Below are positions 49,514 to 61,156 of a DNA stretch of 64,000 nucleotides, in pieces. The notes under the pieces were generated by a model that was not told the origin of the DNA, made no database searches, and was given only the letters and a program-made list of their open reading frames with translations. The stretch covers positions 18,158,501-18,222,500 of the forward strand of contig CM029115.1 of assembly GCA_016859345.1 (NCBI GenBank). Reading direction: 5' to 3'. Each line of letters opens with the position of its first letter. Within the stretch, counting starts at the first letter, position 1. A program made the translations under genes and the position numbers. This DNA comes from Istiophorus platypterus (Eukaryota; Chordata; Actinopteri; Istiophoriformes; Istiophoridae).

Positions 49514-52500
49514 AATAATAGCCCAGGGTTTGGAAATATCAACATCTTAAAGTTTACATAATACAAAATGACACAAACATGGAGCAGCTAAAAGCATAAC
49601 AGCCTGATGGCTTACCTGTTGTCTGTGTTTTTCAGAGTTTAATAATGTCTTTTGTTTCCTAGATGCTGACAGGTATGGATACTGAAGACTTTCTGTCCAG
49701 CTTGTTAGAGGGAGAGGACAACATGGGGTCCATCTGTCCCTCTCATTCTCCCCTGGGCAGCGACAGTGGCATTTCTGATGACAGCAGCACTGGGGTTGGA
49801 AACAACAATCTTCTGGGATGCCCAAGTCCCCAGGGTAGTGATAGCGATGTTGTGCCCAGCCCCAGTTATTCACAGCCCAGTCCGATGCACTCTGACCCTG
49901 CCCTGGCCCCTGGAGAGCTGATCGCAGAGAGCCCGGAGGCCCTAACAGTCCAGGCAGATCACAGCTACTCTCTCCTGCAGAGCAGTGGGAGGGACATGGA
50001 TATCCTGCAGAGTGTGAGGGCAGAGAGACCAGATACAGATGTCTTCATTGACCTGGGTATGTGTAGTCCACCAACTCTTGAATATGTGGATTCTATGGCC
50101 TTACTTAAATTTGTTTTAAATCCCTTCAAAGACCATGGATTTGGGATTAGTACAGAGCTTGTTGGACATGAAGTAACAAATTGGGACACTTAACTAGCTT
50201 AGCAGATCAAAAAAGCTGATTAAGGTTATTCAAAACATACTTTTCTTCTTTTTACAGATGACCTGGTGAGTGAGGAAATGGAGGAGGACATCACCAGTGA
50301 GCTGCCCTGTACTTTGGCCATAGAGGACACAACAGAGGATTCAATACAGGCCAACAAAACAGACCAGGTCAGTTTCTCACACTATTTTAGCAAGACCGAA
50401 GAGACTGTTTTAAATATTTTACCCAAAACCCTAAGATTCAATTGAAATGCCAGCATCGTCAGGCACATATTATTTACAAGATGGTTTTCAGTGCAAACTG
50501 CAAATGTGGCACAATCTTGCGCACTGCTGAAAATGTTTAGAAAACACTGTGTTTCTACCCTTCAGTTCCAGTTTAAGGAGATTGTGCTCACTGAGGAGGA
50601 GAAGCGGCTTTTGGCGAAAGAGGGATTAACCATTCCCACACACATGCCTCTTACCAAGGTAAATAATACAGTTAATGTCCATATTTCCTTGAGCATATGG
50701 ATAGTCTTAATCATGATTATTGAGTAGTATCGTAAGCTACACTGGATTGAAGCGTATGCAAAATATTATAAATGTAAATACAAAAAAATACAAAAATGTA
50801 CTGGTTGGTCCTCCTGCGACACAGCTGTTCAAGGCTGTTACATGAACGTTTGTAGGTCACGTCAACTTTCTGGTAAAAGCCTCCTCCTCTCTGTGTAACA
50901 GGCAGAAGAAAGGACCTTGAAGAGGGTTAGGAGGAAAATCCGCAACAAGCAGTCTGCTCAGGAAAGCCGCAAGAAGAAGAAGGTGTATGTTGATGGACTG
51001 GAAAACAGGTGAGATGAAGAGGCTAAAATTTCTACAAATGAGAAATGATTTCTCACTGTTCAATTTTTAAACATAGATAGATATAGATATAATACATTGA
51101 TAATGTTCCTCAAACTACTCCTCCAATTCCTTTCATTGGTGAACTCGGGTTTTTAAAAAGGAAACTAAAAAGGACAAAAAAGTTGATGAAACCTAATATA
51201 GCATTAAAGAATGGAAAAGCTTGACTTGCATACAATAAATATGGCTGCACATTTGCTTAGATAATGAATAGAACAATTATTTGAGTATGAAAACAGTTGC
51301 AAATTAATTTTCCATTGATCGACCAATTGATTAATTCACAAATTATTTATTGTATGCCTCTAATTTTTATGGTTGATGAGTTTTTTTTATGGTTGGTCAA
51401 TTATTATATGTATGTATGTTTTGATATATATATATACTGATTACTTAATCAATGTCTACTTACCACAGGGTTGCCATCTGCACTGCACATAACCTGGAAT
51501 TACAGAAGAAAGTACAATTGCTTCAGAAACAGAACATGTAAGAACTCTAAGATATTGTGTCTGTATCGATATATAATAACATATCTAGAAAGTGTTTCTG
51601 AATCTGTTTGCATCTGTTACAGTGAATGTGTCCACTTTTTTCCTACAGATCCTTGATAGAGCAACTGAGGAAACTACAGGCTATAGTGAAGACATCAACT
51701 ATGAAGGCCACCACAACCAGCACTTGTGTTATGGTAAATTTATGGAGTATATTAACTTGTTTTTTCTCTCTTGATTATTGTTCTCGTATTGAGTGTCAAG
51801 CTCTTTGTCACGTTGCAGCATCCTGTTTTATCCTCACTTTTTCCTTGGGTTTGCCCTCTAGGTTTTCCTGCTTTCATTCTGCCTCATCATCTTCCCGTCA
51901 GTCAATCCCTTTGGGGGAAACACAGAACAGAAGGAAGTCTACACACCCTCTTCCAGTAAGTTCCCTCAAAATAAAAGAACAAGTCTGCCAAATTGTTATG
52001 TTGTTATATTTCAATCTTTCTTGCCGTGTCTTTTAAAAAACACATAATTTGTTGCATTCTTCATTGAGATAGCATGTCTTTTCACTGTGTTTCAGCAGAC
52101 TGCACTATATGTGTGCCCTACTTTTCCCCTCTAACATTGACCAACATTTCATGAATTTTGCCTTTAGCTATGTGGATCTGCCTGCTCAGTGTTGGTAATC
52201 ATTTTTGTTCTTTATTGCAGTCATCTCTCGGACCTTGCGCTCACTGCCCCCAGAAAGCACAGATGCCCTGTCCTACCTTGAGCCTGAGGAGGAGTTTACC
52301 CAAGCAGAGGTTGAGAACATTAAAGCCATCTTCGCCGGAGGTCAGAAGAACCACACCCCCGACTATCAGAGGGTGGAGCAACCTGACTCGGAAACAGGTG
52401 TCAACAGCAACTCCTCGGCAGACTTCCCCAGTCCCGCTCAGGCTGCAGAGATGAAGCCCGGGACGGCTGGCGGAGTAGCGGCCTTACAGGAAGGATCCAT

Positions 52501-52615
52501 TGATGCTGTAGTGGCGTCTGCTGTGGCATATGAGGTCTCGGGGTCTAAGGATAACTGGATAGACCGGAACCCCCCGTCTGTCATATTACAGCAGCACCGC
52601 TCAGATGAGATGTAG
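49275..52615 (+). CDS. creb3l3l: CREB3L3-like ER membrane bZIP transcription factor
   Basis: Type II ER membrane protein; under stress or nutrient signals it moves to the Golgi, where S1P and S2P release the N-terminal bZIP part to the nucleus. In mammals CREB3L3 (CREB-H) controls hepatic lipid and acute-phase genes. Coding exons: 49275-49415, 49663-50056, 50258-50367, 50566-50658, 50902-51008, 51469-51537, 51649-51733, 51862-51955, 52221-52615; 495 residues. Acidic activation region ([22 protein letters not shown]), [17 protein letters not shown], basic region [20 protein letters not shown] (252-271), leucine zipper to about 310, membrane span about 329-350 ([14 protein letters not shown]), then SRTLRS (367-372), the expected S1P site. 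The lumenal tail ends RSDEM, which recalls CREB3L4, whereas human CREB3L3 ends DEL. I favour a fish creb3l3 paralogue because of gadd45b next door; CREB3L4 is the alternative. Confidence 0.88.
49480..49519. repeat. (AAT)n microsatellite
   Basis: A trinucleotide AAT tract with two GAT interruptions in the first coding intron of the creb3l3-like gene. Confidence 0.9.
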
Positions 52616-54470
52616 TAGGGACATGTTTATCAATCTAACCAGCAGAGGGAGCCATATTCCTACTGTTTTGTATCAGAGGGAAGCTAAAATTTAAAAAAGG
52701 AGGAAGGGAAATTAACAATAATTATCAACACAGAGGATGAGTCTGTCTGTACCTACCTTTCCCCTCTAACAGCCTTCTGATGCATTACTGTTACTTTATT
52801 AGCACTTTGTTCAGATTTCCTTTTACCAGTGAGCAAAAAGAACTGGCGAGAGATTTCCATATTTCAGCAGTTTAAACTACCTAAAAGATAGGACATTGCA
52901 GCGATAATGTGCATGCTTGCGTTGCTGGAGGCCACATGCTACTTAGGTAGCACTGAGGGCTCTGACATTATTGTAAAAATTGTTGGTGATGACCAATATT
53001 TGTGAACTTTTTGGCACCACCGCAGGAAAATGTATGACTCTGCAGTAATTACTTAAAGAATAGTTTTACTTGGTGGCATTATTATTTATCACCAAATTCA
53101 AGGCTGAGCTTTTTTTTCCACTTTAGTCTGTCTTATCACCTCCAGCAGATGTTAACACATGCTGCTCATGAATGACTCCCATAGTGAATTGTTGTAAAAA
53201 TAAGTAGTTCAATGGTTTGCACTGCAAACTAATCAATAACATCCATTGCATAGCAGAAGACAGGCATCCTGATTGTCATAAAGCTTGATCAAAGAGGTTG
53301 TTTGACCCCCATTATGCTTAAGCCATTGCAGGACATTTGGCCATTTAGAAGACTTGTAAAGTTTGTTAGTATTTCCCTTGTAACAAGGGTATCCAAGCTC
53401 CTTTTAATTTTGGAATGCTTTGTTTTTATGTTGTACAGTAAAGCAAGAAAAAATGTCTGTGAAATGTAGAACCAAGACATTTGGCTGTCGTTACCCGACC
53501 CCAGTCTACCCCAGCAATCTCCTCTTTTACAGTTTCATTGGACATTTCTTACCTGAAATATCTCAGCACCTGCGTGCACAGAACAAGGGGTTTGATATAT
53601 TTACTCAGTAAACAGTGTTGCAGTAAAATATACTCAAAAATGTGATGAACTGTTTCGTCAGTGATGCATTTTTGTTATTTTTTGTGTATTTTTTATGTTA
53701 TTGTCAGTAATAAATGGAATCTAAATGGTAATGGAACTAAACTACTTTTTTTGTTATAATCAAGAGTCAGTGGGATTTAAACTGTTGCTCATGTTGAACA
53801 AATGCACTGACATTTGACAAAGTCCAAGAACAGAATGTATATACACTTAAATGATTGTAGCTTCTCTGTACATTTGAACTCTTTATGTATAAATTATGTC
53901 TGAACATCTATAATAATAAACTTTTTATAAATCAGAGGGACTCTTTTTTTTCTTGATCGACGTTACTGATGATGTGATAAAGGAATAGAAGTATACATGC
54001 AGACAAATTGGTGCTTACAAGATAAACAGTACATCCAGGATCTGTGAATGTTCTTCACCCCTATTTTACCCTTTCTGTTCATGTATGGAGACTGTTGCTA
54101 ATTTCTCCTCCACTGGCTATTCACAGCCTGCCTGGGATTTTCCCCATCCTCTTAGCCAAAGTACTTACTGCATCTAGAACTGTGAAAGACACAAAATTCC
54201 AAAAGCTTCCAGGCCAAGACTATTTTTGTAATGTTTATCTAAGTAGCACAACAGAGTACATTGGACTTTTTTTTTTTTTTAAAACGCAAATGATGTGAAA
54301 TTACAGGTGACAACAAGTGGCCCGATGTAAATTTGCCTTCTGGATAAAATGGGGGGGGGGGTATCAAATTTACTTTATACCCTATCCTGTAAAAACAAAC
54401 TTTAGATTTGGTGCTTTTTTTTTTTTTTTTAAACTCACAACTTCTCTCTGTGTTCACATTTCCTTCCCCT
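52616..54470 (+). other. creb3l3-like 3' UTR and intergenic sequence
   Basis: AT-rich, without supported exons. Poly(A)-type signals occur at about 53708 (AATAAA, 'CAGTAATAAATGG') and 53915-53920; the latter would give a 3' UTR of about 1.3 kb. Runs of T and G follow near 54270 and 54350. Confidence 0.55.
53915..53920 (+). terminator. Candidate poly(A) signal of the creb3l3-like gene
   Basis: AATAAA in 'TAATAATAAACTTTT', the last clear signal before the sequence changes character. An earlier AATAAA near 53708 is an alternative. Confidence 0.5.
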
Positions 54471-54720
54471 TGGCTGGCAAACGATGTTTGTCTGATAAGT
54501 CACCTCAGCTGTGGGGAAATGAGAGCGGGGACGGCCTCTTTGGTGACTCACGAGTGTGAGGGTGGGATCGTGAGTCATGAGCTTTTTCGACGGTGTCGAG
54601 TCCGGCTCTGCAGTGGGGGAAAGGTCGCTCGCCGGGTGACCGGCAGATGGCGGCGTTGCTCCAGATTTCCAATCCCGAGCGAGCTTTGGCAGTGAGCAAT
54701 ATTGCGATAATTAGGCCTCT
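54470..54720 (+). promoter_or_regulatory. Promoter-like block with AP-1 and YY1-type motifs
   Basis: The block changes from AT-rich to CG-rich and carries two perfect AP-1 sites: TGACTCA at 54544-54550 and TGAGTCA at 54571-54577. Downstream is CAGATGGCGGCG (54645-54656), which matches the YY1 element often found just after a transcription start and can also be an initiating ATG. The short frame from this ATG ends at a good donor. It may be the first exon of an unidentified gene, or a distal promoter or enhancer of gadd45b, which lies 1.9 kb downstream on the same strand. Confidence 0.4.
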
Positions 54721-55057
54721 ACCTTACACTGTGTGGCATTAATCTCTGTTAGAGGCGCGGATTTTATTCAATGATGGCTCTCGGCGTTTTATAATTTGTT
54801 GTCCAAGTCTAAGTTACTCGGGCTAATCTAAATTATTGCTTATAGCTGAAATCATTTTCAAGTTAATACGAGACCGGTAGACCGGTGCGTAAACATTCAC
54901 GGCCTTCGGCATCTGGATGGACAGAGGCTGATGTTGAACTCGAGCTCCTGCGCGCGCTCCGATAAGACACACTGGCCCGAAAAGACTCGGCGCGCGGCGC
55001 GTGGCGCGTGGCGCTGTCAGTGAGGAGGCCAAGCGCATCTGTCGGGCATCTGCCCCC

Positions 55058-55074
55058 CGGGGGGGGGGGGGGGT
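55058..55074. repeat. Poly(G) run
   Basis: A CCCCCC-GGGG... stretch with a G homopolymer of about 15, within a CG-rich and CA-rich block (54900-55190). It could form quadruplex structure and is prone to sequencing-length errors. Confidence 0.8.
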
Positions 55075-55248
55075 ACTGAACGGAGTGGAGGTAATAAAGG
55101 GTGCGGGGCGCACAATGGACGCAAACAAACACACGCGCGCAGGCACGCACGCACGCACACACACACGCACGCACACACACATCCCTTAGGCCCATGAAAG
55201 GACCAGGGGGCAGGTGGAGGACGAGAGTATTGATGTGACACAAAGACG

Positions 55249-55272
55249 CCTTTCTTTCTTTCTTTCTTTCTT

Positions 55273-55308
<36 letters not shown>
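55249..55308. repeat. (TTTC)n followed by (TC)n
   Basis: A pure pyrimidine compound microsatellite: about seven TTTC units, then a TC run. Long pyrimidine-purine tracts like this can adopt triplex (H-DNA) form. Confidence 0.95.
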
Positions 55309-55310
<2 letters not shown>

Positions 55311-55469
55311 CCCGTGGAGAAACTACACGCGTCGAGACGAGAGTGGCAATTAACCCTCCTTTTCAACGGACCAACAAAAAGTGGCGTGTGCCAGCCACGA
55401 GCTGTTTTGGTCACTCCTCCATCAGGAAATCTCGCCCTCGGTCGGGCCAGGACAGGCTTTTGCAGGGTT

Positions 55470-55501
55470 TTTGTTGTTGTTGTTGTTGTTGTTGTTGTTG
55501 A
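55470..55501. repeat. (GTT)n microsatellite
   Basis: A run of GTT triplets. Open frames through it encode only Val or Asn repeats. Confidence 0.95.
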
Positions 55502-56339
55502 TTTTGTTCTGTCTCTGACGGCTCTTTAACTCCCTGGCACCACGTCGAGGAGCAGGTTGGCGATGGGCGCGCCCATCGACTGGCTGCTTATCGAGGTCAA
55601 GGCGAGGCAGGACCACGGGTATAGTTTGGACGGGTTACAAATATAACGTGTAGTGATTCCCCAAGGCGGGGGAAATCCGGCACGTAAAGGAGGATGGAAT
55701 GGTTTCATGTCAACACCGATTCCACTGCTGCTTCGCCCACCCCACGCATCCGGCATTTTTCCATCCACTTATTTGCATGTTCAATTCCACTGTCACCTGT
55801 GGGATGATCTGACACGCATCCCTCTGGTTTTACAACGTGGAAACGTCGCTCGCTGTATAACAATTATATAACCTGCAAGCACAAGGCAGGGTTCTCGGTA
55901 TTCAGTGATGAAGTGATAAACAAAGGGGGGGGGCTCGAGTCCGACCTCGACCTGCAAATCACCACGATGCAAGCAATCAATCCAACAAAAGAAAGCAGTT
56001 ACCCTTTCTCTAAAGGTCTGTGATATACAATGATGAATATCGTTACACGTTAAATTCAGGTCATAAACATGTTGACATATGCCTGGATGTTATCTGCTCC
56101 ATACTATCCAGGTGCGTAGGTAGAGCCACGGCGAGTTTTAAGCTCCACTGTGTCAGGATCTCACAGTGACTCGTAAACAGGACTTTTAGTTTTTGTACTT
56201 GCTGGTGATGTTGGATGTTGACAAGACGAGGACGACTTGCTGGTGGGTGGATGGGTGGTGGTGGTGAGGGGGGGGGGGGGATTTCTTCAAAGGTTGTAAT
56301 CTTGCCCCACGTGGGGTTGTCAACAAGCTCCGCGTAACT

Positions 56340-56569
56340 GCCCGGGGACTTTTGCTTGGCTTTCCTCACCACGGCTTCTCCGAGCCAATGGTAGGAGGCA
56401 GGAGCGGAAAAGACCGCCCCTTGCCGAGAAACAACGCCGACCTGCTATAAAACCACCCACAGCCCGTTCCGGGCTCAGAATAACGCCTGAAACCGAGCGA
56501 GAAGCGAGACCGACGCGCTGACGCCCGTTCGTTCGCTGCAAAAATCCCGATCGCGCTTGGATTGTAACT
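56340..56569 (+). promoter_or_regulatory. gadd45b: gadd45b core promoter and 5' UTR
   Basis: A TATA box (CTATAAAA, 56446-56453) sits about 120 bases before the start codon, with a CCAAT element near 56383 (GAGCCAATGG). Upstream, GGGGACTTTT (56344-56353) resembles an NF-kB site but lacks the final CC. In mammals GADD45B is an immediate stress gene induced by NF-kB and TGF-beta, and a compact TATA promoter suits that behaviour. The factor binding is inferred from motifs only. Confidence 0.65.
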
Positions 56570-57431
56570 ATGACTCTGGAGGAGATCCGCGGACAGGAGA
56601 ACACGATGGAAAACGCAGATAGGTAAGTATTTTACTCTCGGATGCAACATTATTCAAGGCTCCTGGGTAAATCAAATCGTTCCCAGTGCCCTGATGGTCT
56701 CTATTTTTTTCTTTGTCAAGGGTGCAAAGTGCAGGCGCAGCCCTGGAAGAGCTGCTGGTCGCTGCCAAGAAGCAGGACTACCTAACCGTAGGAGTTTACG
56801 AGTCTGCTAAAGTCATGAATGTGTAAGTATTGCAATCCTCGAAAACGTTTGCCAGATGTCATCGTGACATTTTACGCACCGGCACCGAGGGACACTTCGT
56901 ATTCTGACCGCCGTTCCCGTCTTTCCCTCAGTGACCCAGACAGCGTGGCGTTCTGCGTCCTCGCCACCGATGAGGAGTACGAGTGTGACATCGCCCTCCA
57001 GATCCACTTCACCCTCATCCAGGCTTTCTGCTTCGACAACGACATCAACGTGGTGCGCGTCAACGACATCGAGCGCCTGGCCGACCTCGTGGGTGTGGAC
57101 GAGACCGGCGAGCCCAAGGACGCGCACTGCATTCTTGTCACGGTGCGTTCCCGGGAGCAGCCCACTCAGTCGGGGGCCGGCATCCAGTGAATCACGCATG
57201 CATCACTCCTCTGTCTGAATTTTCCCCAACACGCTGCCAAGTTGTTGCATGTCTGCATAGCTTATGTCTGCTGCAGGGTTTCTGACTCCTGAATATCTCA
57301 CTCTTTTTCATCTTTAGAGCCCAAGTGCGAACCCGTGGAAAGACCCCGCTCTGGACAAGCTGAGTCTGTTCTGTGAGGAGAGCCGCAGTGTGTACGACTG
57401 GGTGCCCACCATCACACTCCCAGAGCGCTGA
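56570..57431 (+). CDS. gadd45b: Growth arrest and DNA-damage-inducible protein Gadd45 beta
   Basis: Small acidic stress protein of the L7Ae/L30e fold that binds MTK1/MEKK4, MKK7, PCNA, p21 and CDK1 and acts in nucleus and cytoplasm. Exons: 56570-56622, 56721-56822, 56932-57142, 57318-57431; 159 residues, against 160 for human GADD45B. The four-exon structure is the family pattern. Conserved segments: [72 protein letters not shown], and the C-terminal [13 protein letters not shown]. This C-terminus and the [16 protein letters not shown] segment favour the beta paralogue over alpha or gamma. Fish often carry two gadd45b copies; which one this is cannot be told from the sequence alone. Confidence 0.95.
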
Positions 57432-58136
57432 AGTGACATCCCACCTAGAATGCTTCACATGATGATGATGAAGAAGATGAAAAGAAGGTCATGGAGCTGA
57501 GCTTCAGATGTGTGGGGGGGTTGTCAAGCCTTTCTGCCTCACTTTTCTGGATTAAGAGGCTGTGGCTGTAAACATCCTCACCATCACTTCCCTGCAAGAG
57601 TGCACACTACCAGTGCATTCTGGGTTACCACGTTGGTTCTGGATTACCCTGAGGAAGGGGGTTCAAGTTCAGAGGTCAAGTGTGGACTTGGTCAGGTGTA
57701 TGTGGAGTGGACCCAAAAGCATGATGGACACTGAGGAGTTGGACTTGTTGGACTGCATAGTGCAGGAAGAGATGATAAATGGTCACCCAGGGACTGCCCT
57801 AGATAATAGGCACTGGGGAAGTGAGCAGAGAAGGTCACAGAGAAAGAGACTGCGCAAGAAATGGACTTATGAAAGTGTGGAGGCTGCACTGAGTCTAATC
57901 AGAGGGGAACAAGGAAGATGCTGGTCCTGAAGAGGGTATATGAAAATGACTTTAATTTTCCAGAGCAGCTATCAGGATCTTCTTGGATTAAGCAGAGACT
58001 TTGCTTGCAAATCCTGATTTTGGCTGTCTGTACCTTTTGACACGTTTTCATGGACTATTGTTTTCACTGTCAAATATGCAGACAAAACAATGCAATATAT
58101 ATTTAAATTGTACTCATTTTTTAAATGATTTTTGTG

Positions 58137-58142
58137 AATAAA
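58137..58142 (+). terminator. gadd45b: gadd45b poly(A) signal
   Basis: AATAAA about 700 bases after the stop codon, preceded by AT-rich sequence (ATATATTTAAAT, ATTTTTTAAA) of the kind found in unstable immediate-early mRNAs. Confidence 0.65.
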
Positions 58143-59167
58143 CCTTTGGAATCAAACTCCTTCTCTCTTGTCAGAAATGTTATTCCTCCTTTGCACTGAG
58201 TTTCGCAGACCTCACTCACCAAACCTAGTTTGCTAAGATGCAGCAGGGTGTAGGAGGCAGATCACACAGATATAGAAGTATCAGGAAGTGCTGCATGATA
58301 TCAGCTACACAGTGCAAGAGACGAAGGAAAGAGTGAAATGTGGGCAGCGGATGAAAAGTATAAGATCAAACAGTTGGGTGGTTTAGAAAGAGACTAAATG
58401 GAGGAAAAAAAGGAGAGTATAACAGTTACAACATAATAATACGTGTTACATGTGCTTGTTCCAGGCACTGACCTTTTACCGCTCATAGGCCAGCTGCCTT
58501 ATGCGACAGCTTGCACAATCGCTGCAGCCAGTATCGAGGCTGGGGCTGGGGGGCCTGCAGGAAAGAGCTCTCTTTTGTTTTCTGTGCACTGGCAGCTTGG
58601 GCTAGAGAGGTCTGTGTCAGTGAGTAGTGTGCTTAGTTACAGCTTTGAGCTTCCACGTGGAAAGGTGAGGCTGTATTGTTTTAATAACCCAATTTTTGCT
58701 CTGCCTACTACTATGTAAAGGTTAACCTTTAAATATTAGAGATGTGTTATTGGGAAAGTTGCATGAAAGTTCGGTTTAATAAATCCTGGCTTACAAAATC
58801 CATGCAAACCATTGGGCAAGACCCATTGGGAAAGTAATGAAGTTATGCATTTTTTATTCCTGTGCATGTGCAATCACCGTGTCGAAGACAGACTGGAACT
58901 TGAGTCGAGCTGCAGTGAAATGTGGGCCAGAGACATCACCAGCGTTTAAGTGGAAGTGTCTGAGTGTTGTGTTCAGCCCTGAGCTGAAGATGAGAATAAA
59001 GGGAGGGTGGCCACATCAAAGAGATAGCGGACTTCCGAAGAAATTTTCTCACTTTTCTTGGCAGCACCACAGTCCCCAGTCAACCACTGCTCATACTCTG
59101 CACATGTGCATGCATGAACACACAGATGCACATAAGCATGAGTGGACATGCGCACATCCACTTGGAC

Positions 59168-59230
59168 ACTTTACACACACACACACATGCCCACAATAAC
59201 AAAAACACACACACACACACACACACACAC
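59168..59230. repeat. Interrupted (CA)n microsatellite
   Basis: Two CA tracts separated by a short spacer (ATGCCCACAATAACAAAA). Confidence 0.9.
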
Positions 59231-60697
59231 GAACACATAAGAAAAGGAGGCAGTCTCTCTCTGCTAACTGATGTCAGGTAATTACTCAGTGTTCTAAGAA
59301 CAGAGGAAGCTTTTTTTAGGCAGAGCCCAAAAAATGAGCTGGAGAGATGCAATAAAGGGACTTTCCAAGGGCATTAATATGTACACTGGAAGGCTTATGG
59401 GGACTCAAGTAAATTACCATAAATGCTAACAAAGCTAGTAATTTTCTTAAATGCACTGTCAGAACTGTAGAAAGATTAGGAATAAACAGTCTTATGAGAC
59501 ACAGTTATGAAGAAAAACACAGCTTGTGATGACTGCTTTTGCACTCTGGACTCTATGATCAAACATGAAGCCAAAGTCTGAGTGAAGTTGAAATTACACT
59601 ATCTCGTGAAAATCACCTGTAAAAGTCCCAGCCAACTCACAGGGCAGATCAGGACAAAGTTAAAATGTTCACAATGTAAACAACAAAGGACTGAAAAAAG
59701 AGAAAGTGTTTTGCTTCAGCACATTTGCAACAGCAACCTAAAATTTTTCAGGGATTTTTGTCAATGCAGGTCAATGTTCTACAGCCTTTTATGTTCTGCT
59801 ATGAATTTCAAAAAAAAAAAAAAAAAAAGACTATGAGCAACAATAGCAGTTGCAACCGTGTCTTATCTTGACCTGTTTTTGGAAAAGGGCAATATTTGAT
59901 ACCCCAGATAGGGCCTGTTTTCTCAATAATATAGATCCTGACTCTTTTATTGTGTGCTCTGGATACACAAAGTAGCGGTGGCAAAGTTTATGGTAGTTAC
60001 AATTATTTACTCACTGTATTGACTAGATCCGTGACCTGCTCTGGATGAAAGTTATGTTGATGGTTTTTCGTGACAGATTCGATTCTTCCTTGTGCTTTCT
60101 AAAGCCTAATTTCTTCAGACCTGCATTATTTGCTATCTAAACCCTAATTTCTGTAGGAGCAATTCATGCAAGCCCCATGCAAGACTAAAAACAACAACAT
60201 ACCGTTTTTTTATGCTTTGTTCCGTATGGCTATAGTTTTATATGGGCCAGCAGAGAACAAAAACACAAAAAAACTCTACTGGAAAGGACTCCTCGGTTTT
60301 GTACTTTTTCTACGGAGTTAACAAACATCTTCTCCCTGTGTTGGCTGTGGTGCCAAAGCCTGGAGCAACAGTCCAGACTGTCGAGACAGCCCGACCGTCT
60401 GCACGAGGTCTGAGCCAGAGATCTAGAGCCACGATAGACTGAAAGGGAGGGTATGAGACCAGACAGATGTGCTCTGACTGAGAGACATTAGTGTTTTCAA
60501 ACGGTAGCACGGAAAGATGGTAAACATCAAGCAGTAGTTTTCCTTCCTTTATGAAGTGCTGATAAAGAGTTTTCTCTATCTCACATGGGCCATAACCCCA
60601 AACAAAATATTCAGTTTATCCCTGATTTATCTGCAACTACAAACATAAAAAATTACTGAGATGATTAAAAGTTGTTTGGCTGATTGCTTTCATTCTT

Positions 60698-61156
60698 ATT
60701 GGAAAAGTGAACTATTTGTGAACTATGCTTACTCACTCTCTTGCTGAGAGTTAAATGGAAGGATGGATACACATTCATCTCTATCTGATCATGATGAAGC
60801 TGAAGCCTGCAGCCAGTTGGCTTAGCTTAGCATCAAGACTTGGAACAAGGGGAAACAGTTAGCCTGGTGCTATCCAAAGTAATAAATTCCAACTGCAAGC
60901 AACTTTAATCTTTAATCTTATTTACATGCTATATACTGTATCTGCTTAATCACTACAAAAACTGAAGTGTAAAAACACAAGGAGCTATGTGTGGGACTGC
61001 TGCTTGGTTGGACTTCACAGTGATGACAGAACTCTAGGTGTTGGCTCCAGCTTCATATGTACCGGACAGATGTGAGAGTGGTATCAATCTTGTCATTTAA
61101 CTCCCAACAAGAAAGTGCATAAGCTTATTTCCCAATATGTTGAACAATTCCTTTAA
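60698..61156. mobile_element. Palindromic non-autonomous DNA element (MITE)
   Basis: The left arm (about 60698-60806: GAACTATGCTTACTCACTCT, GAGAGTTAAATGG, then GATGAAGCTGAAGCC) is the diverged reverse complement of the right arm (about 61041-61156: GGCTCCAGCTTCATATGTAC, GAGAGTGGTATCAATCTTGT, then CAATTCCTTTAA). The centre includes GTTGGCTTAGCTTAGCATCA and AAAACTGAAGTGTAAAAACA. This is the layout of a very abundant palindromic repeat in percomorph fish genomes, as I recall it. There is no transposase ORF. Confidence 0.75.

Noticed and set aside
54863..55414. 183-codon minus-strand frame in the CG/CA-rich block
   Set aside because: It runs through CA, TTTC/TC and poly(G) repeats, and several overlapping frames are equally open, as expected from composition.
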